A stretch of DNA of 64,000 nt from Plutella xylostella (GCF_932276165.1 NC_063993.1:11170001-11234000), one strand, 5' to 3'; shown: positions 25,310 to 37,693, counted from the stretch's first letter. The notes: generated by a model from the sequence alone, not told the origin. Numbers and translations: made by a program.

Positions 25310-25743
25310 TGGGGCACGGGAGACCCACGTTCTGTCCGGTCCACCTGACGTGAATACTAACGATCTCCTAATCCGGGCGAAACCGGGTCAAAAGAATATC
25401 TCAGCGGGAACCGTGCCAACAGAGTAAATCTTAGCGAGAATTTCTTCAAGTTACAAATGTATTGAGTTCGTATAAATGTTTTCTAACACTAAACGAACAT
25501 AATAGAGGTGTTGGCATATTTATAATTTGATATTTCCGAATTAAACTAGACCTCTACTTTTTAGCGTTCGGTGATGACAAGGCTAGAGCTATAAACCAGA
25601 ACTTATCACCTGGGCGAAAGGATTTTTTCCAGTTAGACGAACGTCTGTAGCTGACTACCGAGGGTTAATAAAAAACGGTCACCAAAAGCCTCCCTTTGTG
25701 CACCCCATTACCTAAAGTTAATAACTTCAAGTTATCGTCTATG

Positions 25744-25888
25744 AAATGATGTGTAATTCACACATGATGTGTAATGCACACATCATTTCCCATTCATTAT
25801 GAAAATCCACCCGATATCCCATCCCGACAAACCAATAAAATCTATCAACAATTAAAAACCTTAATGGTTTTTAATTGTTGATAGATTT
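25744..25888. repeat. Two adjacent palindromic structures
   Basis: The first (25744-25788) is two 18-bp units in tandem, GATGTGTAATTCACACAT and GATGTGTAATGCACACAT. Each is nearly self-complementary, and the whole folds on itself with outer arms AAATGATGTGT. The second is a 23-bp perfect stem, 25838-25860 against 25866-25888, with the 5-base loop TTAAT. Both could be foldback remnants of MITEs. Confidence 0.8.
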
Positions 25889-26470
25889 ACACAAATATTA
25901 ATTAAAAAACACACATTGCCCAAATAGAGACCAAATTAAATCGCTTTAGCGATTATAATTGACTTTAAATAATGAAGTAGTTACCTTAACGGCCTCCATC
26001 AGACGAGTAAACAGTATGAATGCGACAAATTTAACAGATTCGATGGTTTTAATTGTAATCCAATATGGAGATTGAGCGGCGCCGGTAAACGCGATTGCTG
26101 GATTTAAACTTAACGGTACGTTTGACCGCGCTGCACTCCGGGGTTGGACGCTTGTATTAATACCGGGGGCGCGTTCTTCTAATCAGGTTTCTATGTGCTA
26201 TGCCTATGTGTTGGTGGTGGTTCTCAGACAAATGCTGCCAGAATTTTTAAGTTTTTTTTTTCAGTGCGGATATTTCCTTTACTAGCCAACGTCAAAGCAG
26301 TGGATAGGTACTTCTGTATTTCAAAAAAAAGTCAGGTCAATTCAATAAGTTATGTTTATTACCAATGCATCAGTAATACGATTATCTTGAAGTACGAGCA
26401 TTTTCATGAATGATCAAGACATAGAACATTATTTATTTGCTCACGAAATACTAATTAAAATTAAATATTA

Positions 26471-26720
26471 AAATTGGTATACTAAGCCGAAACCTACATG
26501 TGCAGCATGGTATATCTAAGCCTAAAACTGAAATCAGAATTTGAAAATTCGCGAAAAAAAAAATTCATTTTCCATAGAAACTTTGTTGGTCACGTGACTT
26601 TTTACTATGGGAAAATTAATTTTTTTTTCGCGAATTTCCAATTTCTGATTTCAGATTCGGGCTTAGATATTATGCTTATACCATGCTGCACATGTAGGTT
26701 TCGGCTTAGTATACCAATTT
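26471..26720. mobile_element. ~250-bp foldback MITE
   Basis: The outer part AATTGGTATACTAAGCCGAA is mirrored by TTCGGCTTAGTATACCAATT. Arms of about 105 bp pair with few mismatches around a short centre (near 26580-26605) holding GGTCACGTGAC. The right side is followed by TGCAACACCCTGTATAA, a motif frequent beside such elements in Lepidoptera. Confidence 0.8.
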
Positions 26721-29144
26721 TGCAACACCCTGTATAAACAGCATCAATACAAAAATAGAGTACAGAACATCTTATGCCAGCAACATACGAGTATAACTGA
26801 CTCAGCATATGCAGCTAGGTATACTATTTGCCATATCAATTGTACCTAAACAGAAATTACTGTTCACTAGCAACTACCTTGTCATCCAATCGGCATAACA
26901 ATGATTTTATTTTAACTAGCAGAATCTGGGTATAATGCTTATTTTAATACCCGGCATCATTCGGAATTGTTTTTAAATTCCTATTTAGTTTTATTAAAAT
27001 TGCACCGGGCTCTGTTTCATTAGTCCGCAAGTTAATGCAATGGAATTTGGTTCGATAATTTGATTACATTATAATAGTACAATAAAAATATTGCTGTCAG
27101 TAACTAACGCAAAAAAAAATTAAGTAATATACATAGCTAGAGGAAACTCTGATATCATTTTTTACTTATTGCTGATTTTTCTTATTTCGTAATATAGTCT
27201 AAGGAATCATAACATAAACATTTATTAAATAACATTAGGTATATTACTGAATTATCAATTTATTCCTTATTTATCAACCACAGTAAATAATAAAAAAATA
27301 CATCTTAAAAGTTGAAATCCGCTTAGCGTCTCTCGAATCAACGCATAAAACAAAAATAGAGAGGAAATTCTATTTTCTCAAGAAAGTAACCCAAATAAAA
27401 CAATTTGAAACGTCGAGCCCGCGCGTCAGGACGGCGTCCCACGCTCATCTCACGACCGGGTGCACCCACCGGGCCGGATTTAAACATTTACCTAATTAAT
27501 AAGTTTTACCTGAGACTCAGTAATAAGCTACGGATGAAAATACGATTATATTAGGGGTTGTAAAGTTTTCGAGAGCATTTATCGGCGCTGTAGGCAAAGC
27601 TTGTTACGGTGTTTTTGTTTGGGATTTTGTTTTAATTATACAGTTAACGTTAAGCTATTTATTGTATACTTTAAAGGGTAACTTGTATTTTAGAGAAATA
27701 CGTGTGATTTTAATGATTTGATGGCAGATAAGTAGTAGCTGGTGGTAGCATACTGAGGAAGAGCGATGTATTACTATTTTGTGGTGTCCCCTGAGCGCTC
27801 CCATCGCCTGTTGTATTATGTATTTGATTTCGATAACTAACAGTCATCCATACCATAATAACAAGCATCTTTAAATACGTTGCTAATCCCTGGACCCTCA
27901 GGTTATACGACTTATTACCGCTTTCACATCCTACCTACCTACATACGTACCTATCTAACTGACAGTAATAACCCTAAACAACAATCACAGGTACACTCCC
28001 GCACCAATAAGCCGATACAAGGACACAGTCTATCAGAGTTAAGGAGACTGCTCATTATCTAGCCGATAATGCGGTGTCGGTGAAATACTAGAGGCGCCTT
28101 TACACTGCACGGTAAGACTTTGTAAACTTGGATATGAAAACATGCAATGCAAAGATAGTTGAAAGCTCTGGTGAATATTTGAAACCAGAAATGGGCTTTT
28201 CTAATCCGCTGTATAATAAAATACCGATTAATAATTATTGTCATCAAGATAGAAATTATAAACAATTTCGATGAAATAAGATAAATAACTTGTCACCTGA
28301 GCTTCAAACTGAAATAATGTACCTACTTGCAAGAACTTTCTTATTGGTGCTTTAAACTCTGTACGGGATCAAGAAATATCAATGCAAGTGGATTGTAAAT
28401 TTTATTTTTGAGCTATTTTGAATAATTGACTTCCTCGTGGCAAATTTATCAAGTAACAAGGCTCCTAACAAGTACACTCCAGAGAACACAATGCATCCAG
28501 GTATTGATCACAAGATTCACAATTCGATATTTATCCGATATTGTCCAGTAAGAAAATTAATGTGTAACGATAATTTTCACACATAACGCGCCGGCGGCCA
28601 TTAATTAAGTGACTTCTTATTCGCCCGGTTTTGGCGCCGCTGATTGGTCGAGGAGAGTTCCGCCATTTTCAAACGGACCAATGGCGAGCGGGTTCACATA
28701 TTCCCTTGTAAAATTTAAAATTCGACCGCCAAAGCAATGTTACCATGTTTAGCAACCACAGGAAGTCATGTTACAGTTTAATAAATTATGTTATAATTCA
28801 AAATACGAAGACGGGCGTAACCACTTATCATTGAAGGGTAAGCAAAGCAGGGAGTCCCAAAAGCCATAGTGCCAATATCTTGAAAACCTGTTACTGATAT
28901 CATATTTCCGATATTCTTGTCGCTTCTGAGCCGGCTTGTAAGACCTCCTCTTGGAGATTAACTTTTTGTTCACATTTTATAATAAACTGGACTTGCTACA
29001 ATACTATTATAAATAAATTTCTAATGTATCGTACAGTATAAAAGCGTGTGGTAGAAGACTAATAGCGCGCCTATCCACAGTGCGATCCGTAATCAAGACG
29101 AATGTCTCAGCAGCACCCACCTGACGCCATTCACCAGTCTCTGG
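26721..29144. other. Intergenic region, with a possible promoter-like patch
   Basis: No gene is supported. The AT-rich DNA contains a GC-rich patch at 27410-27475. A second at 28590-28700 contains TTTTGGCGCCGC and two opposed CCAAT-type boxes (GATTGGTCG, GACCAATGG). Confidence 0.4.
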
Positions 29145-29287
29145 AGGGTTACTCTATCCTGACGAAAAAATAACGAGAAAGACCAAGAGCTGTCGCGCAA
29201 TCGGCACGTTTAATACAACGAAATAGAGTCGTGGCTCGCGCAGCAGCGCTGCAAAACTTAGTTTTTTGTCATATAGAGTGACCCCCC
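29145..29287 (-). mobile_element. ~140-bp MITE, copy 3
   Basis: It starts AGGGTTACTCTATCCTGACG and ends CATATAGAGTGACCCCCC. The interior contains AGCTGTCGCGCAATCGGCAC and ACGAAATAGAGTCGTGGCTC, in the same orientation as the copy at 25171 and nearly identical to it. Confidence 0.78.
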
Positions 29288-29639
29288 TGCACTGGGATCC
29301 ACGGGATTATTGGACAAGATAAAATAACGAGCTCAGATTACGTAGACACGCGCTGGACAAGCGTTCACCGCTGGTCAGAGGTGTGTGCCGGAGACACGTC
29401 ACCCAGAATTAACTCGTAAGTTCGCGGTTACGGGATGTTGATGGCACGCTTTGTTTACTTGAGTTTTGCTCAGAAGCTGGTCAATCCCTGGATTAACTTA
29501 TCTGAGTTATTTACAGACTTGACAATCAATCGTTCATTGGTATGAAAAATACAATAAGTCGTGTATTTTATACTCACAAGGTACCATAATTAATAATGAT
29601 AATATTTAAAAAAAATATGGAAAATGCTACAATATTTCG

Positions 29640-29712
29640 TAGGCTCTTCGTAGCAATTCGTAGCGGCGTAGCAACGCCGTAGCATAGTGCTACGAGTCGC
29701 TACGATCGCTTA
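29640..29712. repeat. Cluster of CGTAGC/GCTACG words
   Basis: The words GTAGC or GCTAC occur about eight times in some 75 bases, in both orientations, for example CGTAGCATAGTGCTACG, a 7-bp stem with a 3-base loop. No coding function is evident. Confidence 0.6.
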
Positions 29713-30916
29713 TATTCAGGTATTTTTGACTCAGGTTACTCAAATCTTTTGCAACGCTAAGCAAAGTTCGTGGGCATAAGTATACATGCTTTATAAATAC
29801 ATAAGTATACATACATAATATAACGTACAAAACAGACCACAGACAGCAGCTAACACGCGTCTCACACAACGCAATTAAAATCCATTTCGCGCTATAATGC
29901 AGCGCAAACAGGCAACATTATTCATTTCAACTGTGGAAATTTGCCCAGTGTTGCCAGCTGGCCACGTGTCGTGACGTCACGGGGTATTGTGCAATAGATC
30001 ATTATGTGTCAGTAATGTTTTATGGCCTCGAGTGAGGCGGCTCTCCCAATTTCATGCCCCAATGCCTGCGGGTGCATGACATGGGGTGGGGGGGATGGTT
30101 ATGGACCTGTAAGATGCATATTTTTAAGTGGGGGGAATTGACTTTCTATTTCATGGTGTAACGCTTAGGTGCATAATTTGTGAAAGATTTTTCAGAGTTT
30201 AATAAATGTGTCCGGATTCAGTGATCAGTCAAATCAAAAACTGTTGTCGCAAAACCAAAATGAAAAAGATAATTATTTGTAACTTACGCTAGTTACGCTA
30301 TTTAACAGCTTCTATTTTTATAAAATAACTAGTTTGTTCTTTATATCTACAACTACAAACAGTCTAAACCTTATCAAAATCTATGCCCACACATTTCTCT
30401 ACAAAAAAAAACATATTTTTCACGTAAACACCCGTATTCCCCCTCTTGTCCGACCACCCTCCCCATTAGCCATGTATCGGGCACGGCCGCCGCATACGAA
30501 ACGGACTTCTTTACAAAATGCAGCTAAATCAAAGGGACTGCCCCTCGCATCGGCTCTATTCTGTTCTGACTAAATGTAATGGTAATGGCTGAAGGGAAAA
30601 CATCGATTAGCTGGAAGTTATAAATCTTATTTTGGTGCTTCCGTATTTGGAATCTTTATAGTCTATGCTTTAGGCTAGCAATATATACCCATAATTAACT
30701 CAACCATTGGTAAAAAATGCAACCATTAGTTAAAAACTAACAGCATTTGTATGTGGCTACTTGGCTTGACACGTGACTTGACTAATAGTTATAGTTGACT
30801 ACGGATAAAAAAACTGGCCCAGTGTATGTAAACTGTAAATGTGTCGCTATGATGTACATCATAGCTCAAACGTATACACAGGTTAAAGACGTCGTCGGAA
30901 GGGTTGAACATACTTA

Positions 30917-31885
30917 CAGTGAAACTATAAAGTCCTGAAATTAAATGAGGGCACTGCTATCTTTCATGTAGCAACCCTATATAGCGAAACATAACTGACT
31001 TTGATACTTGAAATTTTGCCTGTTAACTTCCTACCTATTTATGTATTTAAAAACAACTTACCATCCACAATAAAGCTCTTATACAAGCTAGAAGGTGTTA
31101 ATATGAAGGCTTATAGTGAAACCAATAAATATTTATTTAGATAACGTTATTACACCTGTATAAAAAAACTGGATCTGTTGACGAAGGGCACACATAGTAA
31201 AGACATCAATTTCTCTTTTTGGACGGCCAGTTCTGTTTCTTCCAGGAGTTAGAAATATTCCATATTTTGCCCTCTTTGGCACGCTGGTAAGATATAACTA
31301 TAAAATAAAATAAAAAAATCTTTTTGAGTTACACAATGCCCCTCAAATTCACACAATGTGAATTTAGTAAGTAAACAAACATATATCTTCAAGTATCAAA
31401 ATGTTAAGGTTTAACTCAACTGAAACCAGATGAAACCTACCATCAGTGGTATGTAAACAATGTTCGACTTGGGCTCTAAACCTAGGTTTATCGATAAATG
31501 AAGCGTTGGAACTAATAAAAAATTAGTTATTACAATTTGTACAATGCTACATACCCGTCATAGACGCTGTACGAGCGTAAACATCCTCCAAATTCGACAA
31601 ACTGTGTTCAGCTTGATGTTCCGCTAAACATTGTATTAAAACTCGATAAATAACTTCACTAGCTTGACTACGAATATTTTTCTTCATCTTCCTAATTGCA
31701 ACCAAGCGTAAATTGTTGCTTTTATCTAGATTATCAATATAATTAATAAGAAAATTCAAAAAAACAGCCAACCGCCTATTGACATAAACAATTGTTATGA
31801 CTTTTATGTTTCTTTTCTAATGGTGCCAGGCTCCTGAAAATTTTAGTTCCTCAAACATTAATTTCAGGACTTTATAGTTTCACTG
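30917..31885 (-). mobile_element. 969-bp Tc1/mariner-superfamily deletion derivative
   Basis: The ends are exact 28-bp inverted repeats (30917-30944, outer bases CAGTGAAACTATAAAGTCCT, and 31858-31885), flanked by TA on both sides as expected of this superfamily. Inside, on the minus strand, are two remnants of a transposase N-terminal half. The catalytic domain is missing, so the copy is non-autonomous. Confidence 0.85.
31200..31771 (-). pseudogene. Transposase N-terminal remnant (DDE type, Tc1/mariner-like)
   Basis: Two pieces are visible on the minus strand. The first (31771-31555) encodes about 70 residues ending RSQASEVIYRVLIQCLAEHQ, then SNLEDVYARTASMTGM, resembling the helical N-terminal domain of lepidopteran DDE_3-type transposases. 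A GTATGT donor lies at its end. The second (about 31290-31190) follows a TTACCAG acceptor and reads KYGIFLTPGRNRTGRPKREI, like the linker before the catalytic domain. The two frames do not join cleanly, no good ATG is in frame at the start, and nothing follows the linker. I call it dead. Confidence 0.6.
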
Positions 31886-32164
31886 TACCTCTTATATAAT
31901 TTAATCAGTTTTTATTTTTTATCGTGAACTGTGCTACGTTTTTTATGAATTCGGAGATTTAGCTAGATTAATAACATAAAACTAGTTCTAATAAAGAGAA
32001 ACAGTGATATTTCTCGACACGCGTTTTACTGCCACACGGGTTTTGAGACTATTTTGCATATTATGCCTTTATTACTCGCTCAGAATTCATATGTAAATGT
32101 TAACGGGAAAGTCCCTACGCGGCCCTTCGCGAGGTTTGTACAGTCGACGCCATAAACATACAAT

Positions 32165-32300
32165 AGAATACAACTTTTTTATAAGTATAATAATGCACCA
32201 CGTAAATTGCTTGCTAAAAATATACTTATAGACTTGCATAGGCAAGAGGTCTTATCGCTAAGAAAGATCTCGTACAGGCCTTATAGGCAACCTAAGTAAA
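32165..32300 (-). repeat. LINE 3' tail, inverted
   Basis: AGGTCTTATCGCTAAGAAAG and GGCCTTATAGGCAACCT are the inverse of the blocks at 16980-17030. The AATAGAAT end at the left corresponds to the (TTCTA)n tail. Confidence 0.55.
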
Positions 32301-33446
32301 ACGGAAATAACGTGACAAAGTAATAAAATTTAGAATAATAATATTCATAAATATTATTTAAATATTACCAATAAATAATAAACAAAATTTCTCAAAAATT
32401 GCCAATAACGCACCAGTTTCTGAATTGAATGTTGGTAAGGTATCAAAGTTTATACGTACTTACATATAAATTGAGTCGACTGTACCCTCACATGGTGAGT
32501 AGAATATGGCCCTCAAGATTTGTGGCTGTCCTCCGCGCCTATTGTAGTGAATGGGCCACGAGCCGTGTTGCGGTGTAAAGGTTTATTTAACAGTTGTTGT
32601 TTTATTTAGCAGTTATCTTAGCTGTTTCATGATTTATTATAAACATACGTACTTACTTAGTTAGTTTTACAATAATACTGTTGTAATATGAAAAAAAAAC
32701 TTTTAATGTACGGAATGATCCCTGTACTTGATTCTTGAAGTCAATGGTAAAGTAACTAAATCATTTGCTTGGTCCAAAATGTGTATAATTTATGTATTAG
32801 TTAGGGTACTAAGTAGTATTCCAGACATCAGTATTCCTCACATCCGATCTTGACATAATATTTTCTTGATAACATTAAATCTAGATCGAAAGCAAATGCA
32901 CCATAGCATGTAGGAAGGAGGTAGGTACACCAATAAGTAAGTATACTGTTTTAAAAAATGAAAAAATCTAACTCATTCTAGATAGAAGCAGGTTCGGATC
33001 CCGGCAAGTTCTATTACTAAGTCGGGTCCCTCAAGATCACATCTTCGTAGCGAAACTAAAAATCTATTTTAAAATATAATACGCTTTTATTTTTCGAAAT
33101 TCCACGAGTGGCCTCGGGGACGGAAAGCTAATTTCAATTTCATTTAGTTCTGGCGCGATTCCATGCACCGCCCATAGAGCAGGCAGAGGCCCTTGCGGAG
33201 ACATCACTGCCTACGAATGGAAATGCACCTGTACAAATATCGATAGGTACAATTCGATAGGGTTTCACTTTGGCGCATCTCTAAAACTGACAAACTTGAA
33301 ACGTCCCCCATATCAAACGTAGTGGAATAGACCGTAGTTGCAACATAACACATTGCGATTGCGCTCATTACATTCTAGTACCTGACTGATATTTTATAGG
33401 GAAAACAAACTAGAATAGATTAGAATACTGTCTGATAGACAGCGTT

Positions 33447-33447
<1 letters not shown>

Positions 33448-33484
<37 letters not shown>
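33448..33484. repeat. (AT)n microsatellite
   Basis: An uninterrupted run of about 18 AT units. Confidence 0.95.
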
Positions 33485-33486
<2 letters not shown>

Positions 33487-34379
33487 AATACGGTGACATT
33501 ATCACGTATCCGAATATTGAAGCTTATTACTTGAAACTTACACAAAAACGCTACGATACGATAAATGCGTTTCACTACAAAACGTCATCGCTATAATTAA
33601 CCAAATGAAAGTGTTAAACGACTCGCATCTGTACCCACTAACACATCTACTGTGTCGCTGATCTTTGGGGTTGAACTGTAGAGGCTGCAAATCGCGAAGC
33701 CCGCGGGACCGTTTGGGTTCCGTAGGCAGGCAGATAACACCCCGTCTGAGCTCCAATACGCAATTCCGCCCGTAGTGCAGGCTTTCGCATTTTTATCGCT
33801 CCTCAATTCGATGCCTTTAGTATAAAATTAGTTTCTTGAAGCCGTCTGCCCACTTGTCTTTGGGTTTAGGGAGTTCAATTGATATGGATCGGTGGAATAC
33901 TTGATTGTCTGACTAGAAAGAGTGGAGAAGTAGTTTGTTGATGCTGAAATGCGTTTGTGCTGTATTTAAGATCATACACTTGAGTCCGCGTTGTTCTATG
34001 GATGGTCTAGCTTTACAGAAGAAGTAGTAACGAACGTATGAAATTATTTCTAAATTTAGTTTTCTTTTAAAACTAAATTTAAAAAAATACTTTTAGAAAA
34101 TCAGAAGATGCCTTTATAATAAAAATGTATTATAATATATTTAAGTTAATATGGAAGTAATATCATGTTTGAACGATTCAATGTTACATAATTAGTTGGG
34201 CATTTATGTATTTTTCTCAAAAAAGGTGGCTACTACTGCGTCCGAATGGTTTGAGTACTCCCTGATAACTATTTTGTAATTTTCAAAAAAATATAGAGCT
34301 GTAATTTTTTTTCTTCTCTCTTTAATATAGTTTGTTTGTATATAGTTTGTGCTTTAACACAGTATCATAAATGTATTTA

Positions 34380-34624
34380 ACATGCATGTGTGGATTTATG
34401 AGATTGGGGTCCGCTGAAAACCAGCGCTGTGCTGTGCCCTTTTGGTCACTTGCATAGCTTATGCTGAGCCTACCCCTTTTATCATACAATAACGATGATA
34501 AAATATTGTAAACACAAGTGTTATCTTAGATTTTCATTTTAAAATATTGTTTTTTTTTCTACTTTGTCTGTGTATATGTATGATAATAAACGTTTTCTAT
34601 TCTATTCTATTCTATTCTATTCTA
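34380..34624 (+). repeat. Retrotransposon 3' tail ending in (TTCTA)n
   Basis: GGGGTCCGCTGAAAACCAGC, then CACTTGCATAGCTTATGCTG, an AATAAA and five TTCTATTCTA-type units. The body differs from that at 16860 although both end in the same pentamer run. Confidence 0.6.
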
Positions 34625-35692
34625 ATCCACCACGGTATGCTTTTATCAGTAGATAAGTAAGTACTTATAATTATATAGACCTGTGATGAAAATAAAGATT
34701 ATTTATGTATTGAATGGCACAATAAGTACTTAGGTATTTTCCTGAAACAAGAACACTTAAGAATACACTTCTTACTGGAAATAACTTTTGAAAACTGGCA
34801 AGCTAACCCCCGGGAGCAAACAACGCGGAGTTTTCACCTCAAATTACATTTCATTTCGTATCACTATGACTTCGCGTTTTGGGGCGAAGAAAATCGTACA
34901 AATTTACTCGACTTCATTACATCAACATCGCTGTTGTAGAGGAGAATGTTCACTAGACTCAGATATTTAAAAATATTTAAAAAATATGGACGAAGTTTGA
35001 TTTCCATTTTGTTTGTATACTTATGAAATAATAAGCCGTTACATAAAACATGTAATGTAGGTAATACACTAAAAACAGTACCTAAATATGAAAGGTGCGG
35101 CGGTACGTTTATGCGCCGCATAACTGCCTATCGAATTATCTCGACTAGACAACATTCGTGATTGGCTCACTGTACGTCACTCGAGGAGGCTTTCTCATGA
35201 ACCCCAAGTATATAGCCCAGTGTGCACGGTCCCTTACCCGCCTCTCGTTAGAGCCTGATTAGAGGCCACGCACCGGGGACTGCTCCAGAGATCATCTCAG
35301 TCTTCAACTTTTAAAACGAATGTCTTCCCCAAATTTGCTTTATCAGGAAATAATGCCTGAAGGGCCCGTAAATTACTAGCAACAACAGCGTGATTTATTG
35401 TCTTTTGGTAAAGTATCAACTTTATTTAACTGTTTGGTTGTAAAAGTTTGTAATTTTAGCATGGTAAGTACATAATGTAGAGATCTGCTGGGTCCAGGGA
35501 AGAGGGTGCAACCGTGGCAATTTTGGCAAATATGTTCATACGTTTCATTCAGAAGATTTTTTTGTATTAGTCCCCAATAAGCCCACTACAGCACCTCTAG
35601 GTACTTAACTGAGTGCGTAATGTATGTAAGATATTATTCTCCCACTCAAGAGGCTCCTATATCAACACGTCAGCATCTGTCTGAGCCCTGAG

Positions 35693-35828
35693 AGGTCACT
35701 TTATATAACTAAAACCGAAGTTTCTGATCGCTGCTGCGCGAGCCACGACTCTATCTCGTTGTATCAAACGTGCCGATTGCACGACAGCTCTCGTTCGTTC
35801 TTTTTTCGTCAGTATAGAGTGACCCCCC
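35693..35828 (+). mobile_element. ~140-bp MITE, copy 4
   Basis: It starts AGGTCACTTTATATAACTAA and ends CAGTATAGAGTGACCCCCC. The interior shares GAGCCACGACTCTATCTCGT and AACGTGCCGATTGCACGACA with the other copies. Its orientation matches copy 1. Confidence 0.75.
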
Positions 35829-37544
35829 GGGCCGGAGCCCCCGGAGCCCCGGCAGCGGTTCTCACGGCGATTATGCCGAATCTCATTGACTATTCATTGC
35901 ACTGAAATTTGGGCCCCCTGTATTGTTCCAGCATTATGATGAGACGATTCGTCTGCTGTAGGTGTGTGAGTGATTGCTGCGATGGGATGACTTTATATTT
36001 TAAATCGTTGAAATTGGATATAGGACATAATCGGGAGTTAAAACCGGCCCCAACTGAATATCACTTAAATCAAACAAAATTTTGCCAACAGCTAGCGCAA
36101 TATTCATATAGTTACGAGACGTAAAAAATATAATAAGTAGGTACGTTCAGGTACCTCGAAAATACCGATTAGAAGATTTTTTGCGAAGATAAGTAAAGTT
36201 TAGATTTACCGACTTTAATATTTTTTCACCAAACACAACAACGCTATCGTACCTAAACTAGGCTTCTAGCTCCATTCTCAAGATGTCCTAACAGTTTCAG
36301 AGTAACTACACTCACTGACAAATACGTAGAAACTGCAAGTACCTACCAGACTACCAGGCGTCCAGGCTAGACTAGGAGGTCTCTCTCAAGAGGTGTGAAG
36401 TCTGTACGAAGTCAACACGTTTGCATATTGGCGGCCCTGCATTGGACAAGTGGGTCCACTTTAACTTGCCCCCGCAAGTGGACACTAATGCATTCGAAAT
36501 TGCCAAGTCGATTTCTAATATGTACCTACTCTTGGCTTGAGTGCGAGGGAAAGTTGGTCTCTATTTGGTGCGAATTATGTTGGTGTTGGTACCCTTTGTG
36601 ATAAGTGCTCAAACTATGTTCTTATGTAGATGGATAATATAGGTAGATTAAAGAGTTAATAAAGTGCTTAGCCATTAGGATAAAGCATTAAAATACGGAT
36701 GAAATAGGATACTTATAACTAAACAGCAACGCGGGGTTTGCTACCACCGTGTGTCGATAACGTATCTATTGAATACGAGCGCTACCCTACTTTACCAGTT
36801 AACTATTCGACGTAACATGGCTTTATACAGCAGCTTTTTATTGATGAGAATATCTGCGGAATCGCCTCGTCAGCTGATCGGCGCCTGCATATTGAACCAC
36901 TCTATTCAGGAATTTCAGGAGGCAGCACTTGCAATCAGCTCACTTCATAAAATATCGAATGACGGCGCATTTTCGAAAAAGGCTTACGCATCCATGTTTG
37001 CATGAGGCGCGGTCGCGGCATACGTGATGAGCGCTGTGGGAACGCGCAGGCGGTGCTGCTGTGCCTGAAATTTCCTGAAAATTCAGTGTGCCGGGTCGTT
37101 CACCTGGTTCTGGCGAATTTATTGGTACCTAACTGTTTGAGGTCATCATTTTATGGAGATAATTGAAGCCTCCTTATTTTTAACCGACTTCAAAAAAGGA
37201 GAACCTCCTCAATTCGTATGTTCACCGATATGTCCGCCGACAGATTTTGTTAATTCTTTTTTGATATAGTTATTGGGTTTATTACCTTAGGTGTGGTCCC
37301 TTTTTAATTTCAAAATAAATTCCACCCCCAAGGATAAAAATAAAGTATGAATTTCTGTTATATGCTAATAAATTTAATTAAATTGAGTTGTTATATAAAA
37401 ATGTTGTTTAACGTGTTTTACCTATCTTTCTCAAATTCACTTCAATCCGATAATTAACTAACAACGGCAAAACAACACGACGAAAACTGACGACGACTGA
37501 CATCTTGTCAAAGTAAAATTAACCTAATTTCAATCTACCCACAT

Positions 37545-37693
37545 ATAGTGCCACAAACTTATCTGTTCCGGTGAGAGCGAACTAAATTGGTCCATATAAT
37601 CTATGTCAATATGAATTTCATTAGTACAGTAAGTAATGAGGTATGGACCAATTTAGTTCGCTCTCACCGGAACAGATAAGTTTGTGGCACTAT
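37545..37693. mobile_element. Foldback element with perfect 52-bp arms
   Basis: Positions 37545-37596 (starting ATAGTGCCACAAACTTATCT) and 37642-37693 are exact inverse complements, separated by 45 bases. The perfect match over 52 bp implies a young MITE or strong correction between arms. Confidence 0.85.

Larger units (their letters stand above)
31886..37544. other. Intergenic region with scattered repeats
   Basis: No gene is supported. It includes an inverted LINE tail (32165-32300), an (AT)n run (33448-33484), a 12-bp-arm palindrome (34052-34080, loop CTTTT), a LINE tail (34380-34624), a MITE copy (35693-35828), and near 37180 a TTTTTAACCGACTTCAAAAA motif common in lepidopteran repeats. 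Confidence 0.5.

Noticed and set aside
25838..25888. microRNA precursor
   Set aside because: A perfect 23-bp stem with a 5-base loop is too short and lacks the lower stem expected for Drosha processing.
33538..33806. Minus-strand frames of 69-72 residues in a GC-rich patch
   Set aside because: Two overlapping frames, no domain, no splice context; not distinguishable from a repeat scrap.
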